NCBI GenBank assembly: GCA_965153355.1
Contig: OZ231126.1
Location: forward strand, 55,924,001-55,988,000
Length of the DNA stretch: 64,000 bases
Direction of reading: 5' to 3'
Source: Flaccisagitta enflata
Lineage: Eukaryota; Chaetognatha; Sagittoidea; Aphragmophora
Shown: piece after piece, positions 29,955-43,709 of the stretch
Numbering within the stretch: the first letter of the stretch is position 1
Layout of the letters: each line of letters begins with the position of its first letter
The notes under the pieces: generated by a model
The model's database searches: none
What the model was told of the DNA's origin: nothing
What the model saw: the letters and a program-made list of their open reading frames with translations, nothing else
Position numbers and translations under genes: made by a program

Positions 29955-30414
29955 TTATGAAATGAAATGAAAACAAGGTTTATTCCCTCCATGGGGCAAA
30001 ATACATACACAGCAGCGCAATGTTTAAGTGGGGGAGGGGGGATTACACTTAAGTTGGGGCTTCCAATAATAATACATGAGCAAAAAATGGCGTTATTGTT
30101 CTGGACAACTTGTCCTGGGCAATCCCCATAAAATCAGGAATCCGATACAACAATGTTGTATAAACAAGAAAGAAAAACGATTGTAAATGTAAAGAGCGAT
30201 GAGCTACCGGTAAGAATACCGGCAAAACGAGCGTAAATGTCTTAAATATCTCGACTCTGTTCAGAGCCAATGACACCATCGTAATCGTAAACATGGCAAT
30301 TCCTTCTTCCTCGGGCGTCTTGGCGTGCCCCACAGGCCCCCCTGGGCGAATCAACAGCGTCCCAGAAAATGCCTCCTGGCATTGTTTTGCGAGAATATCT
30401 TCTTTTCCAGTCAT
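29955..30414 (-). mobile_element. Possible 3' end of a non-LTR retrotransposon
   Basis: On the minus strand, a 121-codon frame (30414-30049) without recognised domain is followed by TTTTGCCCCATGGAGGGAAT, AATAAA and then three ATTTC units (29959-29974). Non-LTR elements of the CR1/L2 type often end in short microsatellite tails rather than poly(A). The frame itself may be chance. Confidence 0.35.
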
Positions 30415-30893
30415 GAGTCCCAGTAATCAGGCCCAGTATTGTCCGTTTCAATTATCAGCTCAGTTATGAGTGGCCTTTTTAGATTTGCGTTTTTTTTTAT
30501 AAAATTTTTTTATAGAATTCTAATCATTGCCCAGAATAAAGTTATCAGATCATGAGCTGGTTTGTCGGTTCGTTGGTGGTGAAGTTTTGCTGCTTAAGAT
30601 AGCTTGATTCTCCATAGCACTTATCTTTCAGTATGGTTGTTGTTGTTTTTGTAGGAGGTGCCCCAAGTTTCCCGGGGGCGCTGCCGAAGCAGTCACAGGT
30701 AAAACCGCGAGGCGGTCAGCCGTTAGAACCCCATAGGGGTCAGATGGAGTACTGCAAGAGAACTCCGAGGAGAACTACAAGCAGACTCCGGGGGAAAAAG
30801 CTTAGATTATACCAAATACATGCTAACTGTTTAATTCATTCATCTGTCTCTCTTTTAGGTAAAGAACAAAAATGAGAAAAGATGTATAGTACA
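30415..30893. other. Unannotated spacer
   Basis: No gene or repeat family recognised. Confidence 0.4.
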
Positions 30894-30945
30894 GTTGACC
30901 TAACCTGAACCTAACCTGGCCTAACCAAACCCTAACCTAAATAGC
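30894..30945 (-). repeat. Degenerate TTAGG-like stretch
   Basis: Minus strand reads TTAGGTTAGGGTTTGGTTAGG and continues with GGTTAGGTTCAGGTTAGG. It lies about 30 bp beyond the stop of the reverse-transcriptase fragment and may be that element's 3' tail. Confidence 0.55.
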
Positions 30946-30973
30946 CTAAATAACCAAGGAATTGGGCAAGTAC

Positions 30974-31487
30974 CTAGTGGTGTCTTTTGTCAGTGCATCG
31001 TGGGTTGTTGCAAGTTGTCTTGAGTACGTATCCTTGCAGTAACTGCCGTTTTATAGCATTTTTAAAGATAGACTTTCTAGCTATCTTTTTAGTCACACTG
31101 GGTATCTCATTCCAGAGGCTGGGTCCCTTTGAACGGAAACCGTTTTTGCCAGCCCTTGTTTTATGGACAGGTATTCTTAGATTAAGAGGATCCTGGGTGT
31201 GGGCCCTTAGATTGAACCTACTGACCTCCTGATCTTTTTTTACAAACTGTCTGATTTCATTAGGGGCGTTATTGTTTAGGCAGTCATGAGTTAGCATCAG
31301 ACATTGTTGCTTCAAACTTAAGTAAGCCTGACTTCTTCATTCTAGGTTCAGTATGGGATGAGTAATAAGACTTAGTTATTGTTCTGATTGCACGCTTTTG
31401 AATTGACACTATTCTGTTTTTGTTTTGACCGCTGCATCCTCCCCATGCGGGCAAGCCATACTGCAGATGGGGCTGAATAAATGATAG
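30974..31487 (-). pseudogene. 5'-truncated non-LTR reverse transcriptase, C-terminal part, frameshifted
   Basis: Minus-strand translation begins LSFIQPHLQYGLPAWGGCS, the block that follows the catalytic region in Jockey/CR1-like reverse transcriptases, then QKRAIRTITKSYYSSHTEP. The frame changes by one base near 31312-31322 and continues QQCLMLTHDCLNNNAPNEI, then GPSLWNEIPSVTKK and SIFKNAIKRQLL to a stop at 30974. The intact protein would be far longer; the fingers/palm, the catalytic FADD region and the endonuclease are absent, as in typical 5'-truncated LINE copies. Non-functional. Confidence 0.8.
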
Positions 31488-31738
31488 TTTATTGGGAAAA
31501 AACTCGAAAAACGTTTTTGATTTTGTGTTTTCGCTCAGGAATTAATTTATTTTATTGAGAAGTTTTTGAGATTGGGTCACCCATCAGGCTCGCCTGAGGC
31601 TGGGTTGAAATTAAACGAAAGAGGGCATTTTACACCTTCTGGAAAAAAGCAGGGCACCACGGACCAATACTTTAGGCGCCAGAATTTTTTAATCTTTTTT
31701 ATTTTTCACATTTTCTTACTTTTAACAATAAAATGAGT

Positions 31739-32234
31739 TCAGCAGAGGCAGAGGGAGGAGAGTGGGAGGGAGAGAGAGGGAGAGAGGGGGAGGGAGCAAG
31801 AGGAGGGGAGGGAGGGAGAGGGAGGGTGGGAGGAGTAAGGGAGGGTGGGAGAGGGAGGGAGAGGGGGAAGGGGGAGGGAAGGAGGGAGGGAGGGGGGGAA
31901 AAGGGAAGGAAAGAGAGGGAGGGAGAGGGACAGAGAGAAAGGGAGGGGGAGGGGGAGGGAAAGAAAGGGACAGAGGGAGAGGGAGAGAGAGAAAGGGAGG
32001 GGGAGGGGGAGGGAAAGAAAGGGACAGAGGGAGAGAGAGAGGGAGGGAGAGAGGGGAGGGAGAGAGAGGGAGGGAGAGGGCGGAGAGAGAGCGTGAGAGG
32101 GAGAGGGGGAGAGAGAGCGGGAGGAAAGGAAGGGAGGAGAGAGAGGGAAGAGGGAGAGGGAGAGGGAGGGGGAGGGAGAGGGAGGGAGGGAGGGGGAGCA
32201 AAAGAGAGGGAGGGAGAGGGGTAGGGAGAGAGAG
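31739..32234. repeat. (GGGA)n-type purine-rich tract
   Basis: About 500 bp of GGGAGA, GGGA and GAAAGGGACAGAG units. A block of about 55 bp (GGGACAGAG..GAAAGGGAGG) is repeated at about 31928 and 31970. The plus strand is G-rich and could form quadruplexes. All frames across it are artefacts. Confidence 0.95.
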
Positions 32235-32244
32235 NNNNNNNNNN
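32235..32244. other. Assembly gap (10 N)
   Basis: Ten N bases inside simple sequence; the true gap length is unknown. Confidence 1.
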
Positions 32245-32459
32245 CAATAGGGCTAAATCGGAACCTCACACACACACAGAGGCTGGAAAAGAGGAGTGAG
32301 TGAAAGAGAATTAGAGATGTAGAGAAAGAGGGACAAATAGAGAGAAAGGGAAAAGAAAGAGAGAAGGATAGAGAAGAAAAGATCGAATTTCATGTTCTAT
32401 CTCTGGTTTTGAGGCTCAAACTGTCGCGCGGTTGCGGAGTAGAAGCGGAAGCGAGAAGG

Positions 32460-33934
<1,475 letters not shown>

Positions 33935-34209
33935 TTCGCTTTGGCGAATGACACTAAATTGGCTTTTTCGGCGAGGTTTGAGAGAGACTAAAAGTCTGTT
34001 ATGAGGCACGTTTGGTTGGGATAAAGCTGGTGCAATTGTGGTGGTCTTTTGTTTGATTTGACGCGCTGCTGAATAAAAAACACGCCGATGTATTTGCGAG
34101 ATTTCACTTAGATGGAAGAGAGGAAGAGGAGATGATGGTGAGAGTGAGAGTGAGAGTGAGATGAGGGAGTGTAGGTCTGTAGGACAGGGACAACGAGTAA
34201 ATGGAGGAG

Positions 34210-34548
34210 AAACAAGGCCAACACCTACAAGTCGCGTGCGAGACTTACATTATGACTTAGAATGACTTAAAATGAGTTGGAATGACTTAGTATACTCTTA
34301 AATGACTTAGAATGACTTAAAATGACTCACAGAAAAAAAATTGATTAAAACATGGCCAACACCTATAAGTCTCGTGCGAGACTTTCTTAATGACTTAGAA
34401 TGACTTAGTATACTCCTGACTTAAAAGTAATAAAAAAAAAAAGTAAAAGTGTGATGGACCGACAGACCGAAGACGGACGGACGGATGATTGACCATCTAT
34501 TGCTGGATTTTATCAGCGGGTGTAGAGTCGCGTGCACGCAACTAAAAA
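34210..34548 (-). mobile_element. HBE composite, subtype R: one 5' hairpin, two 3' ends
   Basis: Minus-strand order: hairpin AGTTGCGTGCACGCGACT (34526-34543), CTACACCCGCTGATA, TCCGTCCGTCTTCGG, CACACTTTTACTTTTT, AAGTCATTCT-like 10-mers, 3' end CTCGCACGAGACTTATAGG with GGCCATGTTTT (about 34346), then a second short 10-mer array and a second 3' end CTCGCACGCGACTTGTAGG with GGCCTTGTTT (34210). Probably one element inserted in or recombined with another. Confidence 0.78.
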
Positions 34549-34559
34549 TGTGATGAGAA

Positions 34560-35280
34560 GAATTGTCGCAAAGGCGTCAGATGGTCAGCGGGACCCGATG
34601 CTCCTTTATGTTGTTGCACTATAGATATGTTGTACTATACGTTGGCGTGTGCTCTGTCGCTTGCGACAAATAAGAGATATCATATGAAAGGAGGTGGTGG
34701 TGAGAAAGGCAGAGGCCAGGAGCCGACGACCTATGGGCCTCAAGCCGTGATTTGAGATCTCGGCATGGATTTGAGCCTGGATGCGGAAATTTGAGCTTAG
34801 AGGCCGAGGTATGAACCTTATGGCTTTGATTGTAGCCTTCAGGCTGAGATTTGAGCCTAGAGGATGAGGTTTGAGTCTTGAGGCTGAGATTTGAGTATCC
34901 AGGCTGGGACTTGAACCGCGGGGTTGAGAGAACAGCCTTGAAGCTGGGAATTGAGCTTCAAGGTTGAAATTTGGGCTTCAAAGCCAGGAAAGGGAGGGAC
35001 TAGGGAGAAATATGAAGAAGGAGGAGGAATTGCAGGAGAAAATTCGGCCCCTCCGAGGCCGCTGCCCAAATTCTGGTATAGTGAGGACGGGGGGGATAGG
35101 AGGACAAAGAAAAAGAGAAGAAGATGATAGAGACCAGTCGCCCAAGGGCAATATGTGGTCAGCGATACCCGTTGCCCTGCTTTGCATGACTGTGAATTTG
35201 ATTGAGGGGAAGCAGGGCAGCGGTCCGAAGGGAATGAAGTCCTGTAGAACACAGGGGGACTTTCGTTTGTCCTGCCTAAG
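34560..35280. mobile_element. Family C2 composite (Y-type array plus Z-type end)
   Basis: Module X-like GATGGTCAGCGGGACCCGATG (34576-34597), a degenerate Y end (GCCGACGACCTATGG, about 34720-34736), an array of about 12 units like GATTTGAGCCTAGAGGCTGA (34750-34985), then inverted GGCCCC..GGCCGCTGCCC (about 35044-35070). A second module X (35138-35178) and a Z end with GTCCTGTAGAACACAGG (35211-35275) follow. No coding sequence. Confidence 0.7.
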
Positions 35281-35869
<589 letters not shown>

Positions 35870-36111
35870 AATTGAGAATTTTCCCGCTGAGAATCTTGCC
35901 ACACAGGTGAATCTTTGGATCTCGCTTTTAACCTCCTTCCATCGCCCTTTGTCTATTTTGCCGACCTTTACATTCTTTTCTCTTTGCGGTTATACTTCAA
36001 GTTTTTGGGCGAACTTGGTCGTTCCCCCTCTGCCCCCTTTCGAGATTCTAACCCTTCATCCCCCTCACTCCCACTACCTCATTATCACTAATCACAATCG
36101 CCTTTTCAGAT

Positions 36112-36322
36112 TGAACAAGGCCGGATACACGGCTACCGAAATCGCATGCGGGGAGGCAGAGGCAGTGATGAAACATGCTAACTCATGCATTTGGGCAGAA
36201 GCCGTAATGCAAAAGACGCCCAAAAACGCTGAAAATACTACAAAAGCTAATGGAGACCGACCGACCGACAGACCGACCGACCAACATAGCGGGTTGTAGA
36301 GTCGCGAGCCCGCGACTAAAAA
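36112..36322 (-). mobile_element. HBE element, subtype R, complete
   Basis: Minus strand: hairpin AGTCGCGGGCTCGCGACT (36300-36317), CTACAACCCGCTATGTTGG, TCGGTCGG tract, interior with GCTTCTGCCCAAATGCATG, then CGCATGCGATTTCGGTAGCC and GTGTATCCGGCCTTGTT. Confidence 0.78.
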
Positions 36323-36660
36323 GGCGCGGAAGTTACTGGGAACCTGCGATCTTGACACCCTCGCCGAGTGATCCCAAGGCAAAGCCAAACATAAAGTCTC
36401 CATTAAAGAAACGCTCTACATCCACGCTGTAACGGAGTCGCAGTGGATGGACGGACCGTCTTACGCCTTACGCCTTACGTACGCCTTACGCCTTACTTAC
36501 GTAGCAATCCGCGTCTAACAAGAAGTCGAAGTTTTTTTTCTTCGAAACTGACTTATGCGCGACTAAAGCTAAGACTACTGTGATGTAGGTTTGAGGAGGA
36601 ATGGCATGTTTTTCCCGTTTCCCCGTTGAACACCAACTTTGCTGATTACAATTCTTGAAA
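36323..36660. other. Unannotated spacer with a short GCCTTAC repeat
   Basis: About seven ACGCCTT units at 36462-36500 and an imperfect hairpin GAAGTCGAAG..CTTCGAAACTGACTT at about 36521-36553. Confidence 0.45.
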
Positions 36661-36841
36661 TACAGTTACACCCCGCTATTACGGACCCAAGAGTAACAGA
36701 AATCCACCTGTAACAAACAGAAAATTTTAGTTCCTTCAGTTTATTTCTTTTAATTTCTTGTAATGGCAATAGCAGAAATTCGTCTATAACCGATGAAAAT
36801 TGTCAGACCCTTGACATCCGTTAACGATGAGTTCAACCGTA
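36661..36841. mobile_element. pogo/Tigger-like MITE, 181 bp
   Basis: Left end TACAGTTACACCCCGCTATT and right end CGATGAGTTCAACCGTA are imperfect inverted repeats with TA flanks. CAGTNNNACCCCGCTATTACGG is typical of pogo-type ends. Confidence 0.65.
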
Positions 36842-37005
36842 GGCCATGTATCCCATTGTGCCATTTGAAAATGAGCTTTGATTACTTTGATAAGCGATTT
36901 ATAAACGAATCACTTTCGGGAGTGTCACCGGCTCGCGAGGAACAAAAAAGAGAAAACAAGGGTACAAAATGACTACGGAAATGGAACTTATCACCTACCT
37001 AAGTC

Positions 37006-37011
<6 letters not shown>

Positions 37012-37057
<46 letters not shown>
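37012..37057. repeat. (CT)n microsatellite
   Basis: About 23 units. Confidence 0.97.
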
Positions 37058-38454
<1,397 letters not shown>

Positions 38455-39090
38455 AGATGAAGAGGAGGAGGAAGAAGAAGGAAAAGAAGAAGAAGAAGAA
38501 GAAGAAGAAGAAGAAGAAGGGGAAGAAGAAGAAGAAGAAGAAGAAGAAGAAGAAGAAGAAGAAGAAGAAGAAGAAGAAGAAGAAGAAGAAGAAGAAGAAG
38601 AAGAAGAAGAAGAAGAAGAAGAAGAAGAAGAAGAAGAAGAAGAAGAAGAAGAAGAAGAAGAAGAAGAAGAAGAAGAAGAAGAAGAAGAAGAAGAACGAGA
38701 AGAAGAAGAAAAAGAAGAAGAAGAAGAAGAAGAAGAAGAAGAAGAAGAAGAAGAAGAAGAAGAAGAAGAAGAAGAAGAAGAAGAAGAAGAAGAAGAAGAA
38801 GAAGAATGAGAAGAAGAGAAAGAGGAAGAAGAAGAAGAAGAAGAAGAAGAAGAAGAAGAAGAAGAAGAAGAAGAAGAAGAAGAAGAAGAAGAAGAAGAAG
38901 AAGAAGAAGAAAAGACGAAGAAGAAGAAGAAGAAGAAGAAGAAGAAGAAGAAGAAGAAGAAGAAGAAGAAGAAGAAGAAGAAGAAGAAGAAGAAGAAGAA
39001 GAAGGAGAAGAAAAGAAAATAAGAAAAATAACAAGACAAAGATGAAGAGGAAGAAAAAGAAGACGAAACAGAAGAATAAGAAGAAGAACA
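38455..39090. repeat. (GAA)n array, ~550 bp
   Basis: Nearly pure GAA with rare GAAA, CGA and GGA variants, fading after 39005. Long GAA tracts are known triplex formers. The poly-Glu, poly-Lys, poly-Arg, poly-Phe and poly-Ser frames are artefacts. Confidence 0.97.
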
Positions 39091-39154
39091 AGCCCAACAG
39101 CCCAACAGTCGCGTGCTCCGTTTTACAAAAAACACACACAATTATTTACATATT

Positions 39155-39290
39155 TCTTCCTTCCTTCCTTCCTCCCTTCCTCTCTTCCTCCCTTCCTTCC
39201 TTCTTTCCTTCCTTCCTTCCTTCTTTCCTTACTTTCCCCTTCTTTCCATCCTTTCTTTCTTCTTCCCTCCTTTCCCTCCTATCTTCCAGT
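39155..39290. repeat. (TTCC)n-type pyrimidine tract
   Basis: CTTCCTTCCTTCC units with variants. Directly followed by a 10-bp array. Confidence 0.93.
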
Positions 39291-39307
39291 TCCATTCCAC
39301 AAAGCAA

Positions 39308-39401
39308 TTTCCACAATATTCCATAATGTACCACAATGTTCCACAATGTTCCACGATGTTCCACAATGTTCAAAAATGTTCCAAAATGTTCCAAAATGTT
39401 A
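39308..39401. repeat. 10-bp minisatellite (CCACAATGTT)
   Basis: Eight to nine units of CCACAATGTT drifting to CCAAAATGTT. Confidence 0.88.
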
Positions 39402-39637
39402 AGAATTAATCAAAAGATTAAAAAAGTAAATGGTAAATTCAAAATAAGACAAATGAACTAGATATTGACAAATAAACAAAATAAACAAATGAACAATGAA
39501 GAAAAATCGCAACTGAACATAAAATGACCAATTTACAAAAAAATGACGAATGAACTGAAAATGACAATTTTAGTTTTGAAAACATTATTTTTTACCCTTT
39601 AATACCCAATGAAGTCCATAATTTAGGATTAAGAAGG
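39402..39637. other. AT-rich spacer
   Basis: Degenerate ACAAATGAAC-like motifs at 39430-39560; no gene. Confidence 0.4.
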
Positions 39638-39697
39638 ACCTACCAACCGACGGACCGACACGGCAAGGTGTGGAGTCGCGTCCGCGCGACTAAAAAG
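39638..39697 (-). mobile_element. HBE 5' end only, subtype R
   Basis: Minus strand hairpin AGTCGCGCGGACGCGACT (39674-39691), CCACACCTTGCCGTGTCGG, then TCCGTCGG. No 3' end. Confidence 0.62.
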
Positions 39698-39727
39698 AAG
39701 AAGGAAAAATTCTGCAAGGAGGTAAGG

Positions 39728-40469
39728 TTTTTAGTCGCGTGCTACGCGACTCTACACCCCGCTTTGTCGGTCCGTCCGTCCGTCGGTCCCTCGGTCCGTC
39801 TGTCGGACCGTCGGTCCGTCCGTCGGTCCGTCGGTCCGTCCATCGACCGTCGGTACGTCGGTCCGTCCGTTGGACCGTCGGTACGTCGGTCCGTCACACT
39901 TTACTTTTTCGGCGTTCATGGGATTTTTGGCTATACCGCTCCTGCCCAAATAGAATTAAGGGGCTCAACTAGGGAAATGGACACTCTGGTTCTCTTTTTT
40001 CAATTAGGTTATCTCTAACCAAAATTTTGGGCTGAGTTGATGGTCCCGCTCAATGCCAGAAGACAGCTCTAACATTACCCTTTCCCTAAAATTTTTACTA
40101 AAATCTTTTTTAAAGATATATAAACATGTTTTTTAAGCTATGGAAATATGATACATTTAGTAAAAAGTATATGCCTAAGGAATTTTGATAGCGTTTCAAA
40201 AAACCATATTTTAGGTGTATATGTGTATGTAATGGAAGCTTACACTATATAAATGTCCATAATTTTTCCAAATTTTCTTCAGGTTCTATTTCCGTTTTGT
40301 TAATTGTATGAGATTTTTATAGGATGAATTGTTGCACATGCCACACTTTACTTTTTTTGGGTTTTTGCGATCTTTGGCCTCACTGCTCCTGCCAAAATGA
40401 TGAAGTGACCTCAAATATGGCCCCTGCCCACCCGCACGCGACTGGGGTAGCCGTGTATCCGGCCTTGTT
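39728..40469 (+). mobile_element. HBE element, subtype R, complete, carrying a diverged piece of the 967-bp unit
   Basis: T5, hairpin AGTCGCGTGCTACGCGACT (39733-39751), CTCTACACCCCGCTTTGTCGG, a long TCCG/TCGG tract to 39895, CACACTTTACTTTTT..GCTCCTGCCC (39895-39950), then about 340 bp resembling 3496-3812 of the tandem unit (shared CAATGCCAGAAG, GTATATG..GGAAGC, GTTGCACATG), then the CACACTTTACTTTTT..GCTCCTGCC block again (40342-40400), and GCACGCGACTGGGGTAGCC with CCGGCCTTGTT. Confidence 0.8.
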
Positions 40470-40848
40470 AAAAGTGTACAGTGTATAAGAACAAGAAGAA
40501 AGAAAATAGAGCCAAGGAAGAAAGGAGCCCTTTCAAATGAGCAAGCGAAGAAGATTAGCAAAAGTAAAAAAAGACGAACGAGGAGAAGGAAAACGAAAAT
40601 ATTAAAATGAGAGAACAGAAAATAATTAAATGAGGGAATAAGGAAGCAAAAGTGTTTGTTGAGAGATTCGAAAGTAATAAAAAGCAATAAAGAGGAGGAG
40701 TGCGTGAATGAGTGGATGTGAAAAGATGAAGAAACTAGTGGCGTTCGCCATATTGTGTTCCACGAAAACTTGATTTGGCGTGAAAAAGAAAGGCAATAAT
40801 TCATAAAATAAATCTAGTAATAATAACCAGAAAAATTGGTGTTGTAGA
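40470..40848. other. Unannotated spacer
   Basis: A-rich; no supported gene. Confidence 0.4.
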
Positions 40849-41042
40849 TAATGGCCGCCTGTGGGCGGCCTAACTACCATTCATGGGCGACCTCACTGCC
40901 GCCTATGGGCGGCCTGACTGCCGCCTGTGGGCGGTCCCACTGCCGTCTGTGGGCGGCCCCACTGCCGCCTGTGGACGGTCCCACTGCCACCTGTGGGTGG
41001 TCCCACTGCTGCCTTTGGGCGGTCCCACTGCCGCCTGTGAAT
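40849..41042. repeat. 22-bp GC-rich minisatellite
   Basis: About nine units of GTGGGCGGTCCCACTGCCGC with substitutions, ending at a GT run (41043-41090). Confidence 0.9.
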
Positions 41043-41092
41043 GTGTGTGTGTGTGTGTGTGCATGTGTGTGTGTGTGTATATGTGTGTGAGG

Positions 41093-41317
41093 AGAATGCG
41101 GGGTTGTGTGACATACATTGGAGAATACAGGGCTGTGTGACATACTAAGGATAATTGTGATGGGTCCGGATTAAACACCAGTGAGAGCTCCAAAGGCTCT
41201 CATCCTTAAGTAAAGTAGGGTTGAGTAGTAATGTTGTCCAACTTTCATACATTGGAACAAACTGGGTAGTGTGACATACATCAAAGAATAAAGGGCTGTG
41301 TGACATACATTGGAGAA
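41093..41317. repeat. 29-bp minisatellite, left segment
   Basis: Units such as GTGTGACATACATTGGAGAA; the same array continues at 41870-42850 beyond the C2 insertion. Confidence 0.85.
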
Positions 41318-41836
41318 TAGTCGCAAAAGCGTTAGATGGTCAGCGGTAGCCAATGCCCCAAAGTGAGTTCATGTGGGTGTGAGTTGGTTAGAGGGGCAGC
41401 GGCCCCGAAGGGGCCGATGACCTATGCTGTTTTTACTGCAGCTGGGATGTGAGCCTACAGTCTGGGATGTGACCCTCGGGGCTAGGATTTAAGGCTTGAG
41501 GCTAGGATTTGAGCTTTGAGACTGGGATTTGAGCTTCAAGAATAGGATTTGAGCCTCAAAACTGGGATTTGAGCCTCAAGATTAGGATTTGAGCCTTGAG
41601 TTTGGGATTTGAGCCTCGAGATTCGGATTAAAGCCTTGAGATTGGGATATGAGCCTCGAGACTGAGATTTGAGCCTCGAGACTGGGATTTGAGCCTGAGA
41701 CTGGGATTTGAGCCTGAGACTGAGATTGAGCCTGAGACCTGACTGACCCTAAGAGCAAAAGACCGAAGGAAAAGAGATGGAGAAATTTCCCATGTGAAAG
41801 CACAGTCACGCCTGCCCTTCAGCCGCTGCCCAAAAA
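41318..41836. mobile_element. Family C2 element (Y subtype) inserted in the 29-bp minisatellite
   Basis: Module X GTTAGATGGTCAGCGG (41331-41346), then GGGGCAGCGGCCCCGAAGGG and GGCCGATGACCTATG (41395-41430), an array of about 14 units of GGGATTTGAGCCTCGAGACT (41450-41735), then inverted CCTTCAGCCGCTGCCC (41817-41832). X is on one side only. Confidence 0.75.
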
Positions 41837-41869
41837 ACTGCAGTGATATACTATAATTCCGACTATGTG

Positions 41870-42851
41870 TTATACATTGGAGAAAACTTGGTGGTGTGAC
41901 ATAAATTTGAGAATTCTGGGCTGTGTGACACACTTTGGAGAATTCTGGGCTCTGTGACATACATCACTAGAGAAAACTGGGTGGTGTGACACATTTGGAG
42001 ACTTTGGGCTGTGTGTGATACATATAGAGAAACTGGGCTGTGTGACATAAGAATGAGAAAACTGAGTGGTGTGACATACATCAGAGAATTCTGGACTGTG
42101 TGACATACATCGGAGAAAACTGGGTTGTGTGACATACATCAGAGAATTCTGGGCTGTGTGACATACATCGGAGAAAACTGGGTGGTGTGACATACATCGG
42201 AGAATTCTGGGCTGTGTGACATACATCGGAGAAAACTGGGTGGTGTGACATACATTGGAGAATTCTGGGCTGTGTGACATACATCGGAGAAAACTGGGTG
42301 GTGTGACATACATCGGAGAATTCTGGGCTGTGTGACATACATTGGAGAAAACTGGGTTGTGTGACATACATTGGAGAATTCTGGGCTATGTGACATACAT
42401 CGGAGAAAACTGGGTGGTGTGACATACATTGAGAATTGTGGGTCAGTGACACATCAGGAGAAGATTGTGTGACATACATTGGAGAATCTAACAGTGATAC
42501 ACATCGGAGAAAAAAAAAGCTGGGTGGTGTGACACATCGGAGAATTCTGGGCTGTGTATAAACACCAGAGAAAATTGGGTGGTGTGACATACATTAGAGA
42601 ATTCTATGCTATGTGACATACATCGGTGAAAACTGGGTGGTGTGACATACATCGGAGAATTCTGTGCTGTGTGACATATATCGGAGAATTCTGGGCTGTG
42701 TGACATATATCGGAGAAAACTGGTGGGTGTGACATACATCAGTGAACTCTGGGCTGAGTGACATACATCGGAGGAAACTGGTGGTGTGACATACATCGGA
42801 GAATTCTTCTGGGTTGTGTGACATACATTGGAGAAAATCTGTAGTGGACAT
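41870..42851. repeat. 29-bp minisatellite with alternating (58-bp) higher-order unit
   Basis: Two 29-mers alternate: one with CGGAGAATTCTGGGCTGTGT, the other with CGGAGAAAACTGGGTGGTGT, each followed by GACATACAT. Best order is at 42080-42420; it degrades at both ends. The repetitive 'CHTTQFSPMYVTQ' frames are artefacts. Confidence 0.92.
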
Positions 42852-43501
42852 ATAAATGAATCAAAAGGTTTAGCAAAAAGAGGAAAAAGACGAAAAAGAA
42901 AAGAGAGGGAACAAATTGTAGAGAAATTAACATAATTTTTGATATTACTAAAACATAGTAGTTGACTGCTACAACACTTTTTTAACTTCCAACAAATAAG
43001 AAAAACATTGATTTTGTTTTACATTACAAAAAAAGGTATTTTCTTTTTCTGTTAAGTGAGATGATTCTTTTAATCACAGAACTGACAGAAGATCTAAGAT
43101 TTTCAAATTTTGGTGAATTGTCTGGATTAAAAACACTTACCTGGGAGTAAGACTTAACTTTTTGCCTGTCAGTGGGGCACATCAAGTGAAAAGATGGGCG
43201 AAAAGATATCCTTTATAAACAGATCCTCTTAGAGTAATTTGAATAGAACGCGACAGAAAACGCCGGCAAATTAACTTTTCAATTTTTGCCGGTAATGTCT
43301 AACAATAGAAACCATTCCCAGCTAGATTAGAAAAAAAGGCGATAAAATAGGATACAACATGACAGACATAATAGTCAATCTCCTAACAAAAATGTTTTGA
43401 AAAGTGGGAAAAAATCACATTTTGTCCCATAAGCAACCTTTATGCAATTGACTCCATGTAGCTATCAAACGAGGGAGCAAATTTGTGGGATGATAATGGG
43501 G
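42852..43501. other. Unannotated AT-rich spacer
   Basis: Nothing recognised. Confidence 0.4.
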
Positions 43502-43709
43502 AACAAGTGACGCGGGGTTACAGTAACGTTGTTAACGGGTGGGCAGGGATATCCAACCCCCATCCACATCCCATGCCCCCTGCCCCAACACACACATACA
43601 CAAGAAGCATCTAAAATGCTTGTTTTCCCACTTTTTGACCAACGGACCAACGGACCAACGGACGGACAAACAGACAAAGCCTCCTATAGAGTTGTTAGGG
43701 TGCTACTTA
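43502..43709 (-). mobile_element. HBE element, W-like, degenerate hairpin
   Basis: Minus strand: eroded hairpin about 43690-43708, CTCTATAGGAGGCTTTGTC, CCGTCCGTTGGTCCG, interior with GGGGGTTGGATATCCCTGCC, ACCCGTTAACAACG, and 3' end CCCCGCGTCACTTGTT. Interior and 3' end closely match 50692-50886. Confidence 0.7.

Noticed and set aside
29959-29985. AAACAAGG taken as an HBE 3' end
   Set aside because: It lacks the following CC and second hairpin, and fits better as a LINE tail with AATAAA and ATTTC units.
42081-42590. 169-residue frame with His/Cys-rich repeats resembling a finger array
   Set aside because: Exactly follows the 29-bp minisatellite and is open in several frames; the Cys/His spacing is not that of zinc fingers.
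41870-42851. Possible CRISPR-like array
   Set aside because: The units are contiguous with no unique spacers, and the genome is eukaryotic.
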